A stretch of DNA of 64,000 bases from contig NZ_AP022574.1 in assembly GCF_010729305.1 (NCBI RefSeq), positions 4,588,001-4,652,000 on the forward strand. Reading direction: 5' to 3'. The notes beneath the pieces were generated by a model, which saw only the letters and a list, made by a program, of their open reading frames with translations, was not told the DNA's origin and did no database searches. Origin of the DNA: Mycolicibacterium psychrotolerans. GTDB taxonomy: Bacteria > Actinomycetota > Actinomycetes > Mycobacteriales > Mycobacteriaceae. The position numbers and the translations under genes are program-made. Shown here piece by piece: positions 1-9,116 of the stretch (within the stretch, counting starts at the first letter, position 1; each line of letters begins with the position of its first letter).

Positions 1-784
1 TCTCATAGAGCGCACGCATGTGCTGCTGGTAGCGCGGATACTTCTCGGCGGCCGCGGCGATACCGGGGAAGTTCTCGATGTTGATCAGCGTCGGCACCAG
101 CGCGGTGCCGTACTCGACCATCAGGTCCACGGTGTCGTCGGTGAGTCCGGTGCCGTGTTCGATGCAGTCGATACCGGCTCTGATCAGACCGGGCAGCGCG
201 TCCTCGCTGAACACGTGCGCGGTGACGCGGGCGCCGTTGGCGTGCGCCGCGTCGATAGCGGCCTCGAGCACGTCGTCGGACCACAGCGGCGCCAGATCGC
301 CGAGGTCGCGGTCGATCCAGTCCCCCACCAGCTTGACCCAGCCGTCGCCCCAGCGGGCCTGACGGGCGACCGCGTCGGGAAGCTGCCATTCGTCCTCGAG
401 CTCGATGGCGAAGCCACGCTGGTAGCGCCTCGGCCGGGCGAGATGGCGGCCCGCCCGGATGATGCGCGGCATGTCGGCGCGATCGTCGAAACTACGGGTG
501 TCGGTCGGGGAGCCGGCGTCGCGCAGCAGCAGCGCACCGACGGCGCGCTCGGTCTCGGCCTGCGCGATCGTCTCGTCCATCGGGATCTCGCCGTGCTGGC
601 CCAGCCCCACATGGCAGTGGGCGTCGACCAGGCCGGGCAGGATCCACCCGCCATCCCCGGCGGCACCGAAGACCGTCTCCGCACCGGCCACCGGCTCGGC
701 GCTGAGCCGACCATCGACGATCCACCACTCGACCGGTTCGCCGTCGGGCAGACCGCGACCGCGGACGTGCAACGGCGCCGCCAT
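1..784 (-). CDS. Amidohydrolase family protein, C-terminus cut by the window edge
   Basis: This gene reads leftwards off the window, so only about the first 260 residues are visible. The protein begins MAAPLHVRGRGLPDG and has the N-terminal beta-sandwich followed by GLVDAHCHVGLG near residue 58. That is the metal-binding HxH element of the metal-dependent amidohydrolase (imidazolonepropionase/dihydroorotase-like) superfamily. Further conserved segments are VKLVGDW, which may carry the bridging lysine, and TAHVFS and CIEHGTGL, which carry later metal histidines. The substrate cannot be read from sequence. The start ATG overlaps the ffh stop codon (TGATG), so the two genes are probably translationally coupled. 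The M. tuberculosis orthologue by position would be Rv2915c. Confidence 0.85.
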   Translation of the reverse strand, partial: MAAPLHVRGRGLPDGEPVEWWIVDGRLSAEPVAGAETVFGAAGDGGWILPGLVDAHCHVGLGQHGEIPMDETIAQAETERAVGALLLRDAGSPTDTRSFDDRADMPRIIRAGRHLARPRRYQRGFAIELEDEWQLPDAVARQARWGDGWVKLVGDWIDRDLGDLAPLWSDDVLEAAIDAAHANGARVTAHVFSEDALPGLIRAGIDCIEHGTGLTDDTVDLMVEYGTALVPTLINIENFPGIAAAAEKYPRYQQHMRALYE

Positions 785-2346
785 CAGTTCTTGGGGAACT
801 TCAGCTTCGACAGATCGATGTCGGCAAGGCCCGGCGGAAGCTCGTCGAGACCCTTGGGCATGTTCGACAGGTCGGGGAATCCTGCGGGCATCCCCGGCAT
901 CCCGGCGCCAAGCGGATTGCGGTTCTTCGGCGGCGTGGGGCCTTTGCGCCCCTTCTTGCCCGCCTGCTTGTTCTTGCCCTTGCCCGCCTTGCGAGAGTTC
1001 TTGCGGCCGAACGGCATCCCCATCTGACCGGCCATCTGCGACATCATCTTGCGGGCGTCGAAGAACCGGTCGACCAGCTGGTTGACCTCCGAAACCGTCA
1101 CACCGGAGCCGTTGGCGATGCGCAGCCTGCGCGAGGCGTTGATGATCTTCGGATCGGCACGCTCGGCCGGGGTCATGCCGCGGATGATGGCCTGCACGCG
1201 ATCGAGCTGGCTGTCGTCGACCGCTGCCAGCGCGTCCTTCATCTGCCCTGCGCCGGGCAGCATGCCGAGCAGATTGCCGATCGGGCCCATCTTGCGGATC
1301 ATCAGCATCTGCTCGAGGAAGTCCTCGAGCGTGAGCTCACCACTGCCGATCTTGGCGGCCGTCGCCTCGGCCTGTTCGGCGTCGAAATGCTGTTCGGCCG
1401 CCTCGATCAGACTCAGCACGTCGCCCATGCCGAGGATCCGGCTGGCCATCCGGTCGGGATGGAAGACGTCGAAGTCCTCGAGCTTCTCGCCGCTGGACGC
1501 GAACAGGATCGGCACGCCGGTGACTTCCCGGACCGACAGTGCGGCACCACCGCGGGCGTCGCCATCGAGTTTGGTCAGCACCACACCGGTGAAACCGACG
1601 CCCTCGCGGAACGCATCGGCCGTGGTGACGGCGTCCTGACCGATCATCGCGTCGAGCACGAACAGGGTCTCGTCGGGCGAGACGGCGTCGCGGATCGCCG
1701 CGGCCTGGCTCATCAGAGTCTCGTCGATACCCAACCGGCCCGCGGTGTCGACGATCACGACGTCGTAGTGCTTGGCCTTGGCCTCGGCCAGGCCGGCGGC
1801 AGCCACCGCGACGGGGTCGGCGGTGCCCTTCACCTCATCGGCGCCGGGCGCGGTGCCCGGGTGCGGCGCGAACACGTGCACGCCGGCCCGCTCGCCGACG
1901 ATCTGCAGCTGGTTGACCGCGCCGGGGCGCTGCAGGTCGCACGCCACCAGAAGCGGGGTGTGCCCCTGAGCCTTCAGCCACTTCGCGAGCTTGCCGGCCA
2001 GCGTGGTCTTACCGGAGCCCTGCAGGCCGGCCAGCATGATGACCGTCGGAGGGGTCCGCGCGAACGCCAGCTGCCGCGTCTGGCCACCGAGGATGGTGAT
2101 GAGCTCCTCGTTGACGATCTTGACGACCTGCTGGGCGGGATTCAGCGCGCCCGACACCTCGGCGCCCTTGGCGCGGTCCTTGATGTGCGAGACGAACTGG
2201 CGCACGACGGGCAGGGAGACGTCGGCTTCCAGCAGCGCCAACCGGATCTCGCGGGCGGTGGCATCGATGTCGGCATCGGTCAGCCGGCCCTTGCCCCGCA
2301 GGCCCGTCAGCGCACCGGTCAACCGGTCGGACAGGGATTCAAACAC
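784..2346 (-). CDS. ffh: Signal recognition particle protein Ffh
   Basis: Ffh is the GTPase subunit of the signal recognition particle. It binds 4.5S RNA and signal sequences of nascent membrane proteins and docks with FtsY at the membrane. The 520-residue product has the N domain (about 1-95), the G domain with P-loop GLQGSGKTT at 107-115, DTAGR and TKLDGDARGG, and a methionine-rich M domain (about 330-440, MLMIRKMGPIGNLLGMLPG). A basic, glycine/proline-rich C-terminal tail makes it somewhat longer than the E. coli protein. The start is GTG. The stop overlaps the start of the downstream amidohydrolase gene. Confidence 0.98.
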   Translation of the reverse strand: MFESLSDRLTGALTGLRGKGRLTDADIDATAREIRLALLEADVSLPVVRQFVSHIKDRAKGAEVSGALNPAQQVVKIVNEELITILGGQTRQLAFARTPPTVIMLAGLQGSGKTTLAGKLAKWLKAQGHTPLLVACDLQRPGAVNQLQIVGERAGVHVFAPHPGTAPGADEVKGTADPVAVAAAGLAEAKAKHYDVVIVDTAGRLGIDETLMSQAAAIRDAVSPDETLFVLDAMIGQDAVTTADAFREGVGFTGVVLTKLDGDARGGAALSVREVTGVPILFASSGEKLEDFDVFHPDRMASRILGMGDVLSLIEAAEQHFDAEQAEATAAKIGSGELTLEDFLEQMLMIRKMGPIGNLLGMLPGAGQMKDALAAVDDSQLDRVQAIIRGMTPAERADPKIINASRRLRIANGSGVTVSEVNQLVDRFFDARKMMSQMAGQMGMPFGRKNSRKAGKGKNKQAGKKGRKGPTPPKNRNPLGAGMPGMPAGFPDLSNMPKGLDELPPGLADIDLSKLKFPKN

Positions 2347-2456
2347 CTCGCCAGCCTAACGGTCCCGGCGACCGGGAGAGAACCGCGCTGACCTCTGGTC
2401 GCGCGCGGCGGCCAGCGGATACCGTGAGGGCCACCCGACAATCCCGCGGAGGCTCC

Positions 2457-4658
2457 GTGACAGCGATCGACGTCCCTCTCACCACCTCGCGCCCGGACTC
2501 CGGACCCTCCCGGGGTTCCACCACCCACATCAGCCAGTGCACGCTGTGCGAGGCGCACTGCGGCCTGCACGTCACCGTCACCGACGGCCAGGTCACCCGC
2601 ATCGAGGGCAATCCCGACGACGTCCTGTCCCACGGCTACATCTGTCCCAAGGCCACCGCGATGGGCGGGCTGCACGACGACCCGGACCGCCTGCGCACCC
2701 CGCTGCGCCGGGTCGGCGACCGGTTCGAGCCGGTCGGCTGGGACGAGGCGTTCGCCGAGATCGGGCAGCGCCTGCGCGCGGTCCGCGCGAGCACCGGCAG
2801 CCGCTCGCTGGGCATGTACCTGGGAAACCCGGCGGCCCACAGCTCGGGGGCGGCGTACGGGTTCCTGCTGCGGCTGGCGCTGCGCACGCCCAACTTCTTC
2901 ACCGCATCGTCGATCGACCAGATGCCCCACGAGTTCGCGGCGTGGAAGGTGTTCGGGTCCAACGCGCTGATCCCCGTCACCGACATCGACCGCACGCAGC
3001 GCTTGATGATCCTCGGAGCCAACCCGGCGGTGTCCAACGGATCGCTGTCCATCATGCCGGGCGCCAAACGACGGATCCGCGCCGTCCGCGAGCGCGGCGG
3101 CACCGTCGTCGTCGTGGACCCCCGCCGCACCGAGACTGCCCGCCTGGCCGACCAGCACGTCGCGGTGCGGCCCGGCGGCGACCTGTTCCTGTTGCTGGGG
3201 ATGCTGCACGTGCTGCTCGCCGAAAAGCTCTGCGACACCCGCGCCATCGCCGCGCAGACCACCGGGATCGCCGAGCTCGCCGACCTCGTCGCCGACGCCA
3301 CCCCGGAGGCGATGGCCCCCCGGGCGGGAATCCCCGCCGAGGTCATCCGCACGCTGGCCCGCGAGCACGCCGCCGCCGAGTCCGCGGCGATCTATGCGCG
3401 GATCGGCATCTGCCAGCAGCCGACGGGCACGCTGGTCAGCTGGCTGGTGATGGTCATCAACACCGTCACGGGCAACCTGGACCGCGCGGGCGGCACCATG
3501 TTCACCACCCCCGTGGCCGACGTGCCCCGCCTGGCCAAGCGCCTGCCTTTCCGGCCGGGTCGCTATACCGACCGGTCGGGCCGCTACGGGTCGTTCCGGT
3601 CGGAGCTGCCCGCCGTCATCATGGCCGACGAGATGCTGACCCCCGGTCCGGGCCAGATCCGGGCGATGATCACCTACGCGGGCAACCCGGTGTCGTCCAT
3701 CCCCCAGCGCGGTCGGCTCGACGAGGCGCTGGCGTCGCTGGACCTGTATGTGGCGGTCGACATGTACGTCACCGAGACCACGCGCCACGCCCACTTCATC
3801 CTGCCGCCGGTGTCGCCGCTGGAACGCGAGGACGTCAGCCTGCTGACCCCGGTGTTCCAGGTGCGCAACGCCGTTCGCTACCAACACCGTTCGTTCGATC
3901 CGCCGCCCGGCTCCTTCGAGGACTGGGAGATCCTGACGCGGCTCGCCCTCGAGCTGTTGCCGGGGCCTGCGCGGAGAATGCTGACGCCGATACGCTCGCG
4001 GCTCGTCTCCGCCATCGATCCGCTGCGCGTGGCGGCTCTCGCCGTGGCGACCGGCCCGCACGGGCGGCTCCGCAGGGGCCGCGCCGGCATCACGATGCGG
4101 GACGTCCGCACGAGCCCGGGGGGTGTGGACCTCGGTCCGCTCCGCCCGCGCCTGCGCGAGGTGATCGCCACTGCCGACCGGCGGGTCCATCTGGCGCCAT
4201 CGGAGTTCGTCGCCGCCGCCGGCGCGCATCTGCGCGACAGCGGCGGGCACGCCAGGGACAGCTCCGACGGCTTCGATCTTCAGCTGATCGGCCGCCGGCA
4301 GCTCAAGAGCAACAACTCATGGCTGCACAACGTGCCGACGATGACCGGCGGCAGCAACCGGTGCTCGGTGTTGATGCACCCGGATGACGCCGGCGCCCGC
4401 GGACTGGCCGACGGCGAGACCGTGCGCGTCGCCTCGGCTGTCGGACACATCGAGGTGCCGGTGGACATCACGGTGGACATCCGCGCGGGAACCGTTGCGG
4501 TGCCCCATGGTTGGGGCCACCGCGGCACCGGTTGGCGCCATGCGCGCACCTTGGCCGGCGCCAACGTCAATGCGCTGCACGATCCGGATCTGGTGGACGC
4601 GTTCACCGGTACCGCGGCCGTCAACGGCACCTGGGTGTCGGTCACCCCCGTCGACTAG
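2457..4658 (+). CDS. Molybdopterin-dependent oxidoreductase (orphan catalytic subunit)
   Basis: This is a bis-MGD oxidoreductase of the DMSO reductase superfamily, about 733 residues long. The N-terminus has CTLCEAHCGLHV and then GYICPKA, a CxxCxxxC...C ligand set for a 4Fe-4S cluster. Downstream are the molybdopterin-binding segments (LMILGANPAVSNGS, VVVDPRRTETA, GNLDRAGGTMF) and a C-terminal dinucleotide-binding domain (about 600-730, ending with VPHGWGHRGTG). No cysteine or selenocysteine is visible in the stretch TASSIDQMPHEFAAW where formate dehydrogenases carry the Mo ligand, so Ser or Asp may ligate Mo. No partner electron-transfer subunit is adjacent. I chose the GTG at 2457 because GGAGG lies at 2448-2452; an in-frame GTG at 2424 is the longer alternative. 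The stop overlaps the glnD stop tail to tail. Substrate unknown. Confidence 0.85.
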   Translation: MTAIDVPLTTSRPDSGPSRGSTTHISQCTLCEAHCGLHVTVTDGQVTRIEGNPDDVLSHGYICPKATAMGGLHDDPDRLRTPLRRVGDRFEPVGWDEAFAEIGQRLRAVRASTGSRSLGMYLGNPAAHSSGAAYGFLLRLALRTPNFFTASSIDQMPHEFAAWKVFGSNALIPVTDIDRTQRLMILGANPAVSNGSLSIMPGAKRRIRAVRERGGTVVVVDPRRTETARLADQHVAVRPGGDLFLLLGMLHVLLAEKLCDTRAIAAQTTGIAELADLVADATPEAMAPRAGIPAEVIRTLAREHAAAESAAIYARIGICQQPTGTLVSWLVMVINTVTGNLDRAGGTMFTTPVADVPRLAKRLPFRPGRYTDRSGRYGSFRSELPAVIMADEMLTPGPGQIRAMITYAGNPVSSIPQRGRLDEALASLDLYVAVDMYVTETTRHAHFILPPVSPLEREDVSLLTPVFQVRNAVRYQHRSFDPPPGSFEDWEILTRLALELLPGPARRMLTPIRSRLVSAIDPLRVAALAVATGPHGRLRRGRAGITMRDVRTSPGGVDLGPLRPRLREVIATADRRVHLAPSEFVAAAGAHLRDSGGHARDSSDGFDLQLIGRRQLKSNNSWLHNVPTMTGGSNRCSVLMHPDDAGARGLADGETVRVASAVGHIEVPVDITVDIRAGTVAVPHGWGHRGTGWRHARTLAGANVNALHDPDLVDAFTGTAAVNGTWVSVTPVD

Positions 4659-7123
4659 CTGGCTTCTTCGACCGCCGCCGGGGGTGCGGGCAGCACCGCG
4701 AACAGGTCCCGTTCCAGCGTCTGCCGCACCGCGCTGTCCCCGCCGGCGGCGGGCAACACGATGCCGAAGGCGTCGACCACCGAGGATCCCAGCGTGCTGA
4801 CCTTGGCCCAGGCGATGTCCGCGCCGGCGCGCTCGAACACCGCGGTCAGCATCGTCAGCAGGCCGGCCCGATCGGTGGTGCGCACCTCGACCACCGTGCG
4901 GCCGGGGGCGTCGCCGTCGTGCCAGAGCACCCGCGGAGGCGCTGCGGGGGCGTGCACGGGGACCGCGGCCCGCACCTCACCGGCGCGGCCCGGCGGCGCG
5001 GCGTCGGCACCCTTCTTCTCCAGCGTGCCGACCACGTCAAGATCACCGTCGAGGGCCAGGATCAGTTGCTGGCGCAGGAGTTCGGCGGCGGGCGGCGTAC
5101 CGAAGTGCGGGGAGACGACGAAGGTGTTGATCGCCGAGCCTTCGTGACCGTTGACCGACGCCGAGTGCACCCGCAGCGAGTTCAGTGCGAGCACTCCGGC
5201 CGCCTTGGACAGCAGCCCACGGCGATCCGGCGCGATCATCGTGACGTGGTAGATGTGCGGGCTGTCAGCCGGTGCGAGCTCGACATGCACCCCAGGCTCG
5301 GCGGCCAGCGAGATGAACCGTGGCTCAACGGGATCGGGCTGCGGCAGCGGCTCCCCCGCCATCACCAGCCGGCAGCGTCTGACCAGGTCACCGATCAGGG
5401 AGGCCTTCCAGTCCCCCCACACCCCGGGTCCGGTGGCCAGCGAGTCGGCCTCGGCCAGCACGTGCAGCAGTTCCAGCACCACCAGGTCACCGCCGAGGGC
5501 GTCGACGACACCGGCGATCGTCGCGGGATCCTGTAGGTCGCGCCGGGTCGCGGTGTGCGGCAGCAGCAGGTGGTGGCGTACGACCCTGGCCAGGATCGCG
5601 ATGTCGGACGGCCACAACCCCAGCCTGCTGCCGATCTGGCGGGCCAGTTCGGCGCCGATCACGCTGTGGTCCCCGCCGCGGCCCTTGCCGATGTCGTGGA
5701 CCAGCGCGCCGAGCACCAGCAGATCGGGACGCGACACACGCGTGGTGAATGCGCTTGCGCGGGAGACGGTTTCGACGAGATGACGATCCACTGTCCAGAT
5801 GTGGACGACATCGCGCGGCGGCAGGTCCCGGACGGCACCCCACTCCGGGAACAGCCGGCCCCACAGCCCGGTGCGGTCCAACGCCTCGATGGTGCCGACG
5901 GCCGACGGGCCCGCGGCGAGCATCACCAGCAGATCCTTGAGGGCCTGACGCGGCCACGGGGTCCGCAGTTCCGGGGCGGTTTCGACCAGCCGGCTCAGGG
6001 TGGAAGCGGCCATCGGCAGCCCGGTGGTCGCCGATGCGGCCGCCACCCGCAGGATCAGCCCGGGGTCCCGCTCGGGGCGGGCGTCGCGGGCCAGGATGAC
6101 CTCACCGTTGAACTCGATGACGCCTTCGTCGAGGGGGCGGCGCACCGGTCTGCGCAGTGCGGCCAGCCCGCGGCGCGGCAGCGCGTTGCCCGCCGTCCGG
6201 ATGCCGGCGTCGACGTAGTAGCTGACGGTGCGCGCCGCGTCGGAGAGCATGCGGGCCAGGTCGAACCGGTCCCCGATGCGCAACGACGCCCCGATCTCGT
6301 CGGCGTGCTGAGCGAGCAGCAGCTCCCGTCCGCGGCCGGCGACCCGGTGTAATTCGGTGCGCACGTTCAGAAGTGCGAGATGGGCTTCGCCGAGGGTCTC
6401 GGTGGGCGAGGCCAGCGACCGGCTCGGGTACACGTCGGCCAGCTGCGCGATCGCCAGCGCATTGAGCAGCTGCACGTCGCGCAGTCCGCCGCGGCCGCAC
6501 TTGAGATCAGGTTCGGCACGGTGCGCGATCTGTCCGCTGCGCTGCCACCGGGCCCGGGTGTGCTCAACGAGTTCGTCGAAACGCGAGGCGATTCCGGTGC
6601 GCCACTGCCTGCGCGCCCCGCCGACCAGCAGGGCGGACAGATCGGCGTCACCGGCGATGTGGCGGGCCTCGAGCATCGCCAGACCGGCGGAGATGTCCTC
6701 GCCGGCCACGCGCAGCGCTTCGGGCACCGTGCGCACGCTGTGGTCGAGTCGAATGTTGGCGTCCCATAGGGGATACCACAGCAGCTCGGCGACCTCGCCC
6801 ACGATGTCGGGAGGCATGTTGTCGTGCAGCAGCATCAGATCGAGATCGGAGTACGGCAGCACCTCCCCGCGGCCGAGGCCACCGGTGGCGACGATGGCGA
6901 ACCCGCTGGTCGCCGTGATGCCGATGTCGGTCGCCTTGGTGTTGAGCCAGAAGTCGTAGAGGTCGAGTAGCGCATCACGCAGCGCGGCCGAGTCCAACCG
7001 GCCCCCGCCCGACCGCAGCTGCTCGACGGCAGCGGTGAGATCCGTTGCGGGGCACGACGAGCCCGCCGCCGGACGCTCCCATCGGGGAGCGCCGGCGGCG
7101 GATCGGGGTTTCTGTTCGCTCAC
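4655..7123 (-). CDS. glnD: [Protein-PII] uridylyl/adenylyltransferase GlnD
   Basis: GlnD modifies and demodifies the PII protein in response to nitrogen status; in actinobacteria the reaction is adenylylation. The product is about 822 residues. It has a nucleotidyltransferase motif (GGLGRGEVLPYSDLDLML), a central region, an HD phosphohydrolase motif (LVHDIGKGRGGDHS) and two C-terminal ACT domains (starting around YHVTMIAPDRRGLL and VEVRTTDRAGLLTML) that sense glutamine. The GTG at 7123 is preferred over the GTG at 7141 because GGGAGG lies seven bases upstream of it. It is the last gene of amt-glnB-glnD, about 80 bases after glnB. Confidence 0.95.
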   Translation of the reverse strand: MSEQKPRSAAGAPRWERPAAGSSCPATDLTAAVEQLRSGGGRLDSAALRDALLDLYDFWLNTKATDIGITATSGFAIVATGGLGRGEVLPYSDLDLMLLHDNMPPDIVGEVAELLWYPLWDANIRLDHSVRTVPEALRVAGEDISAGLAMLEARHIAGDADLSALLVGGARRQWRTGIASRFDELVEHTRARWQRSGQIAHRAEPDLKCGRGGLRDVQLLNALAIAQLADVYPSRSLASPTETLGEAHLALLNVRTELHRVAGRGRELLLAQHADEIGASLRIGDRFDLARMLSDAARTVSYYVDAGIRTAGNALPRRGLAALRRPVRRPLDEGVIEFNGEVILARDARPERDPGLILRVAAASATTGLPMAASTLSRLVETAPELRTPWPRQALKDLLVMLAAGPSAVGTIEALDRTGLWGRLFPEWGAVRDLPPRDVVHIWTVDRHLVETVSRASAFTTRVSRPDLLVLGALVHDIGKGRGGDHSVIGAELARQIGSRLGLWPSDIAILARVVRHHLLLPHTATRRDLQDPATIAGVVDALGGDLVVLELLHVLAEADSLATGPGVWGDWKASLIGDLVRRCRLVMAGEPLPQPDPVEPRFISLAAEPGVHVELAPADSPHIYHVTMIAPDRRGLLSKAAGVLALNSLRVHSASVNGHEGSAINTFVVSPHFGTPPAAELLRQQLILALDGDLDVVGTLEKKGADAAPPGRAGEVRAAVPVHAPAAPPRVLWHDGDAPGRTVVEVRTTDRAGLLTMLTAVFERAGADIAWAKVSTLGSSVVDAFGIVLPAAGGDSAVRQTLERDLFAVLPAPPAAVEEAS

Positions 7124-7205
7124 GAGTTGTCCTCCCGGCACTTGACGATCCAGCGCTCACACGGCCCGAGTGCCGGGAGACGACTCTCCTTCTAGACGGC
7201 TCCGG

Positions 7206-7544
7206 TCAAAGGGCGTCGGCTCCCCGCTCGCCGGTGCGCACCCGGACCACGGTCTCGACGGGGCTCACCCACACCTTGCCGTCACCGATCTTCCCGGTGC
7301 GGGCGGCCTGGACGATGACATCGACGACCTTGTCGACGGCGGCGTCGTCGACGACGACCTCGACGCGGACCTTCGGCACGAAATCCACCGAGTATTCCGC
7401 GCCGCGGTACACCTCGGTGTGTCCCTTCTGACGACCGTAACCCTGAACCTCGCTGACGGTCATCCCGAGGATGCCCGTCTGTTCCAGTCCGGTCTTGACG
7501 TCTTCGAGCGTGAACGGCTTGACGATCGCAGTAATCAGCTTCAT
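7206..7544 (-). CDS. glnB: Nitrogen regulatory protein PII
   Basis: This is a 112-residue PII signal protein (GlnB/GlnK). It binds ATP/ADP and 2-oxoglutarate and regulates ammonium uptake and nitrogen metabolism. The T-loop contains Tyr51 in the segment RGAEYSVDF, the residue adenylylated by GlnD in actinobacteria. The B-loop (TGKIGDGK) and C-loop arginines (VRVRTGERG) are intact. The start ATG is five bases after the amt stop and is preceded by purine-rich AAGGGAT, so the pair is clearly an operon. PII normally blocks the Amt channel directly. Confidence 0.97.
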   Translation of the reverse strand: MKLITAIVKPFTLEDVKTGLEQTGILGMTVSEVQGYGRQKGHTEVYRGAEYSVDFVPKVRVEVVVDDAAVDKVVDVIVQAARTGKIGDGKVWVSPVETVVRVRTGERGADAL

Positions 7545-7549
7545 ATCCC

Positions 7550-8932
7550 TTATCCCTCCACGCCGGGGTGACGACCGAGTGCCGAGCCCGCGCCGACCGA
7601 GGCGAAGTCGTAGGCGGTTTCAGCGTGCTCCGCTTCATCAGCGCCGGTGGATTCATCCTCCTCGTTGAGCCGCAGTCCGACGGTGTACTTCACTATCAAG
7701 GCCAAGATAGCTGTACCGATGGCCGAGTAGAGCAGAACCGCGCCCGCACCGACGGCCTGCCGCCACAACTGATCGACCCCGCCGCCGTAGAACAGGCCGG
7801 CGACGCCCGCGCCGGTCTCCGGCGCGGCGACCAGACCGATGAGCAGCGTGCCGACGATGCCGCCAACCAGGTGCACACCGACCACGTCGAGCGAGTCGTC
7901 GTATCCCAGTTTGTATTTCAGGCCGACCGCCAGGGCACACAGGGCACCGGCGACGACACCGACGACGAGCGCGCCGACCACGTTCACCGACGAGCACGAC
8001 GGGGTGATCGCGACCAGGCCCGCCACGATGCCCGAGGCGGCGCCCAGCGAGGTCGCCTTACCGTCGCGGATCCGCTCGGTGAGCAGCCATGCCAGCATCG
8101 CCGCAGCGGTCGCCACGGTGGTGGTGACGAACGTCGAACCGGCCAGCCCACCCGAGGAGGTCGCCGACCCGGCGTTGAAGCCGTACCAGCCGAACCACAG
8201 CAGGCCGGCGCCGAGCATCACGAACGGCAGGTTGTGCGGCCGCATCGGCGTGCCCGGCCAGCCGCGGCGCTTGCCGAGGATGATCGCCAGCACCAGGCCC
8301 GCGGTACCGGCGTTGATGTGCACGGCGGTACCGCCGGCGAAGTCGACGGCGGCGAGCTTGTTGGCGATCCAGCCGCCGGTCTCCGCGGTCACGCCGTCGA
8401 ACGAGAACACCCAGTGAGCGACCGGGAAGTACACGACGGTCACCCACAGCGCGGTGAACAGCAACCAGCCGCCGAACTTGATGCGGTCGGCGACCGCACC
8501 CGAGATCAGCGCGACCGTGATGATCGCGAACATCAACTGGAAGGCGATGAAGACCGTCGCCGGCAGCGTGCCGACCAGCGGGATGTTGACGGCGTCGACG
8601 GCTTCGACCCCCGCCGCCGGATCGGCGACGACCGCCTCCGCGGCATTGCCGCCGATCAGACCTTTGAGGCCGAAGAACTGTGTCGGGTCACCGAACAGGT
8701 TGTTGACGTCGTTGCCGAAGGCCAGCGAGTAGCCGTAGAGCACCCACAGCACGGTGACGACACCCATGGCCGAGATGCTCATCATGATCATGTTGAGCAC
8801 GCTCTTGGCCCGCACCATGCCGCCGTAGAAAAACGCCAGGCCGGGTGTCATCAGCAATACCAGCGCGGCGCTTGCGAGCATCCACGCGGTATCACCGGTG
8901 TCCGGTATACCCATCGTCGGGAATTGGTCCAC
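7550..8932 (-). CDS. amt: Ammonium transporter Amt
   Basis: This is an inner-membrane ammonium channel of about 460 residues with roughly eleven transmembrane helices. Family signatures are TPGLAFFYGGMVRAKSV near the N-terminus and the pore histidines in GGTAVHINAGTAGL and VVGVHLVGGIVGTL. The C-terminal tail (VGLRLNEEDESTGADEAEH) is the PII-contacting region. I chose the GTG at 8932 (VDQFPTMGIPD) because AAGGAGG lies nine bases upstream and the sequence matches the mycobacterial N-terminus I remember; an upstream ATG at 8959 would add nine residues of poor character. First gene of amt-glnB-glnD, with GlnR-like boxes upstream. Confidence 0.96.
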   Translation of the reverse strand: MDQFPTMGIPDTGDTAWMLASAALVLLMTPGLAFFYGGMVRAKSVLNMIMMSISAMGVVTVLWVLYGYSLAFGNDVNNLFGDPTQFFGLKGLIGGNAAEAVVADPAAGVEAVDAVNIPLVGTLPATVFIAFQLMFAIITVALISGAVADRIKFGGWLLFTALWVTVVYFPVAHWVFSFDGVTAETGGWIANKLAAVDFAGGTAVHINAGTAGLVLAIILGKRRGWPGTPMRPHNLPFVMLGAGLLWFGWYGFNAGSATSSGGLAGSTFVTTTVATAAAMLAWLLTERIRDGKATSLGAASGIVAGLVAITPSCSSVNVVGALVVGVVAGALCALAVGLKYKLGYDDSLDVVGVHLVGGIVGTLLIGLVAAPETGAGVAGLFYGGGVDQLWRQAVGAGAVLLYSAIGTAILALIVKYTVGLRLNEEDESTGADEAEHAETAYDFASVGAGSALGRHPGVEG

Positions 8933-9008
8933 TCGCAGATTCCTCCTTCGACATGCCACAGCCGCGGGATGACGACCGTTGACCTGGGCATGACAATGCG
9001 CAGTGGTT

Positions 9009-9078
9009 GTTTCGCCGATGACGCACTGGTGTTTCGCTCGTGTGAACGGATCACCTGGTGACGTTTCGCTGCTGTTAC
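9009..9078 (-). promoter_or_regulatory. Probable GlnR operator: three spaced GAAAC boxes upstream of amt
   Basis: On the minus strand, three GAAAC half-sites each follow an imperfect GTnAC element by six bases. They are GTAAC-n6-GAAAC (9063-9078), TTCAC-n6-GAAAC (9031-9046) and GCGTC-n6-GAAAC (9009-9024). The lower two are exactly 22 bases apart and the upper one is 32 bases further out. Mycobacterial GlnR boxes have the form GTnAC-n6-GAAAC with 22-base spacing, and amt is a classic GlnR target. The first box is a perfect match and the others are degraded in the first half. The remaining 8933-9116 gap holds the amt promoter, which I cannot place confidently. Confidence 0.65.
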
Positions 9079-9116
9079 ATCACGCGTTTCGCAGCGGGGA
9101 GAGGCCGCGCGGGAGG

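Noticed and set aside
2347..2456. GlnR box upstream of the molybdopterin gene
   Set aside because: No GAAAC element with a partner GTnAC was found between ffh and this gene.
2319..4250. Minus-strand open frame of 643 codons
   Set aside because: It is antisense to the molybdopterin oxidoreductase and has shadow-like composition.
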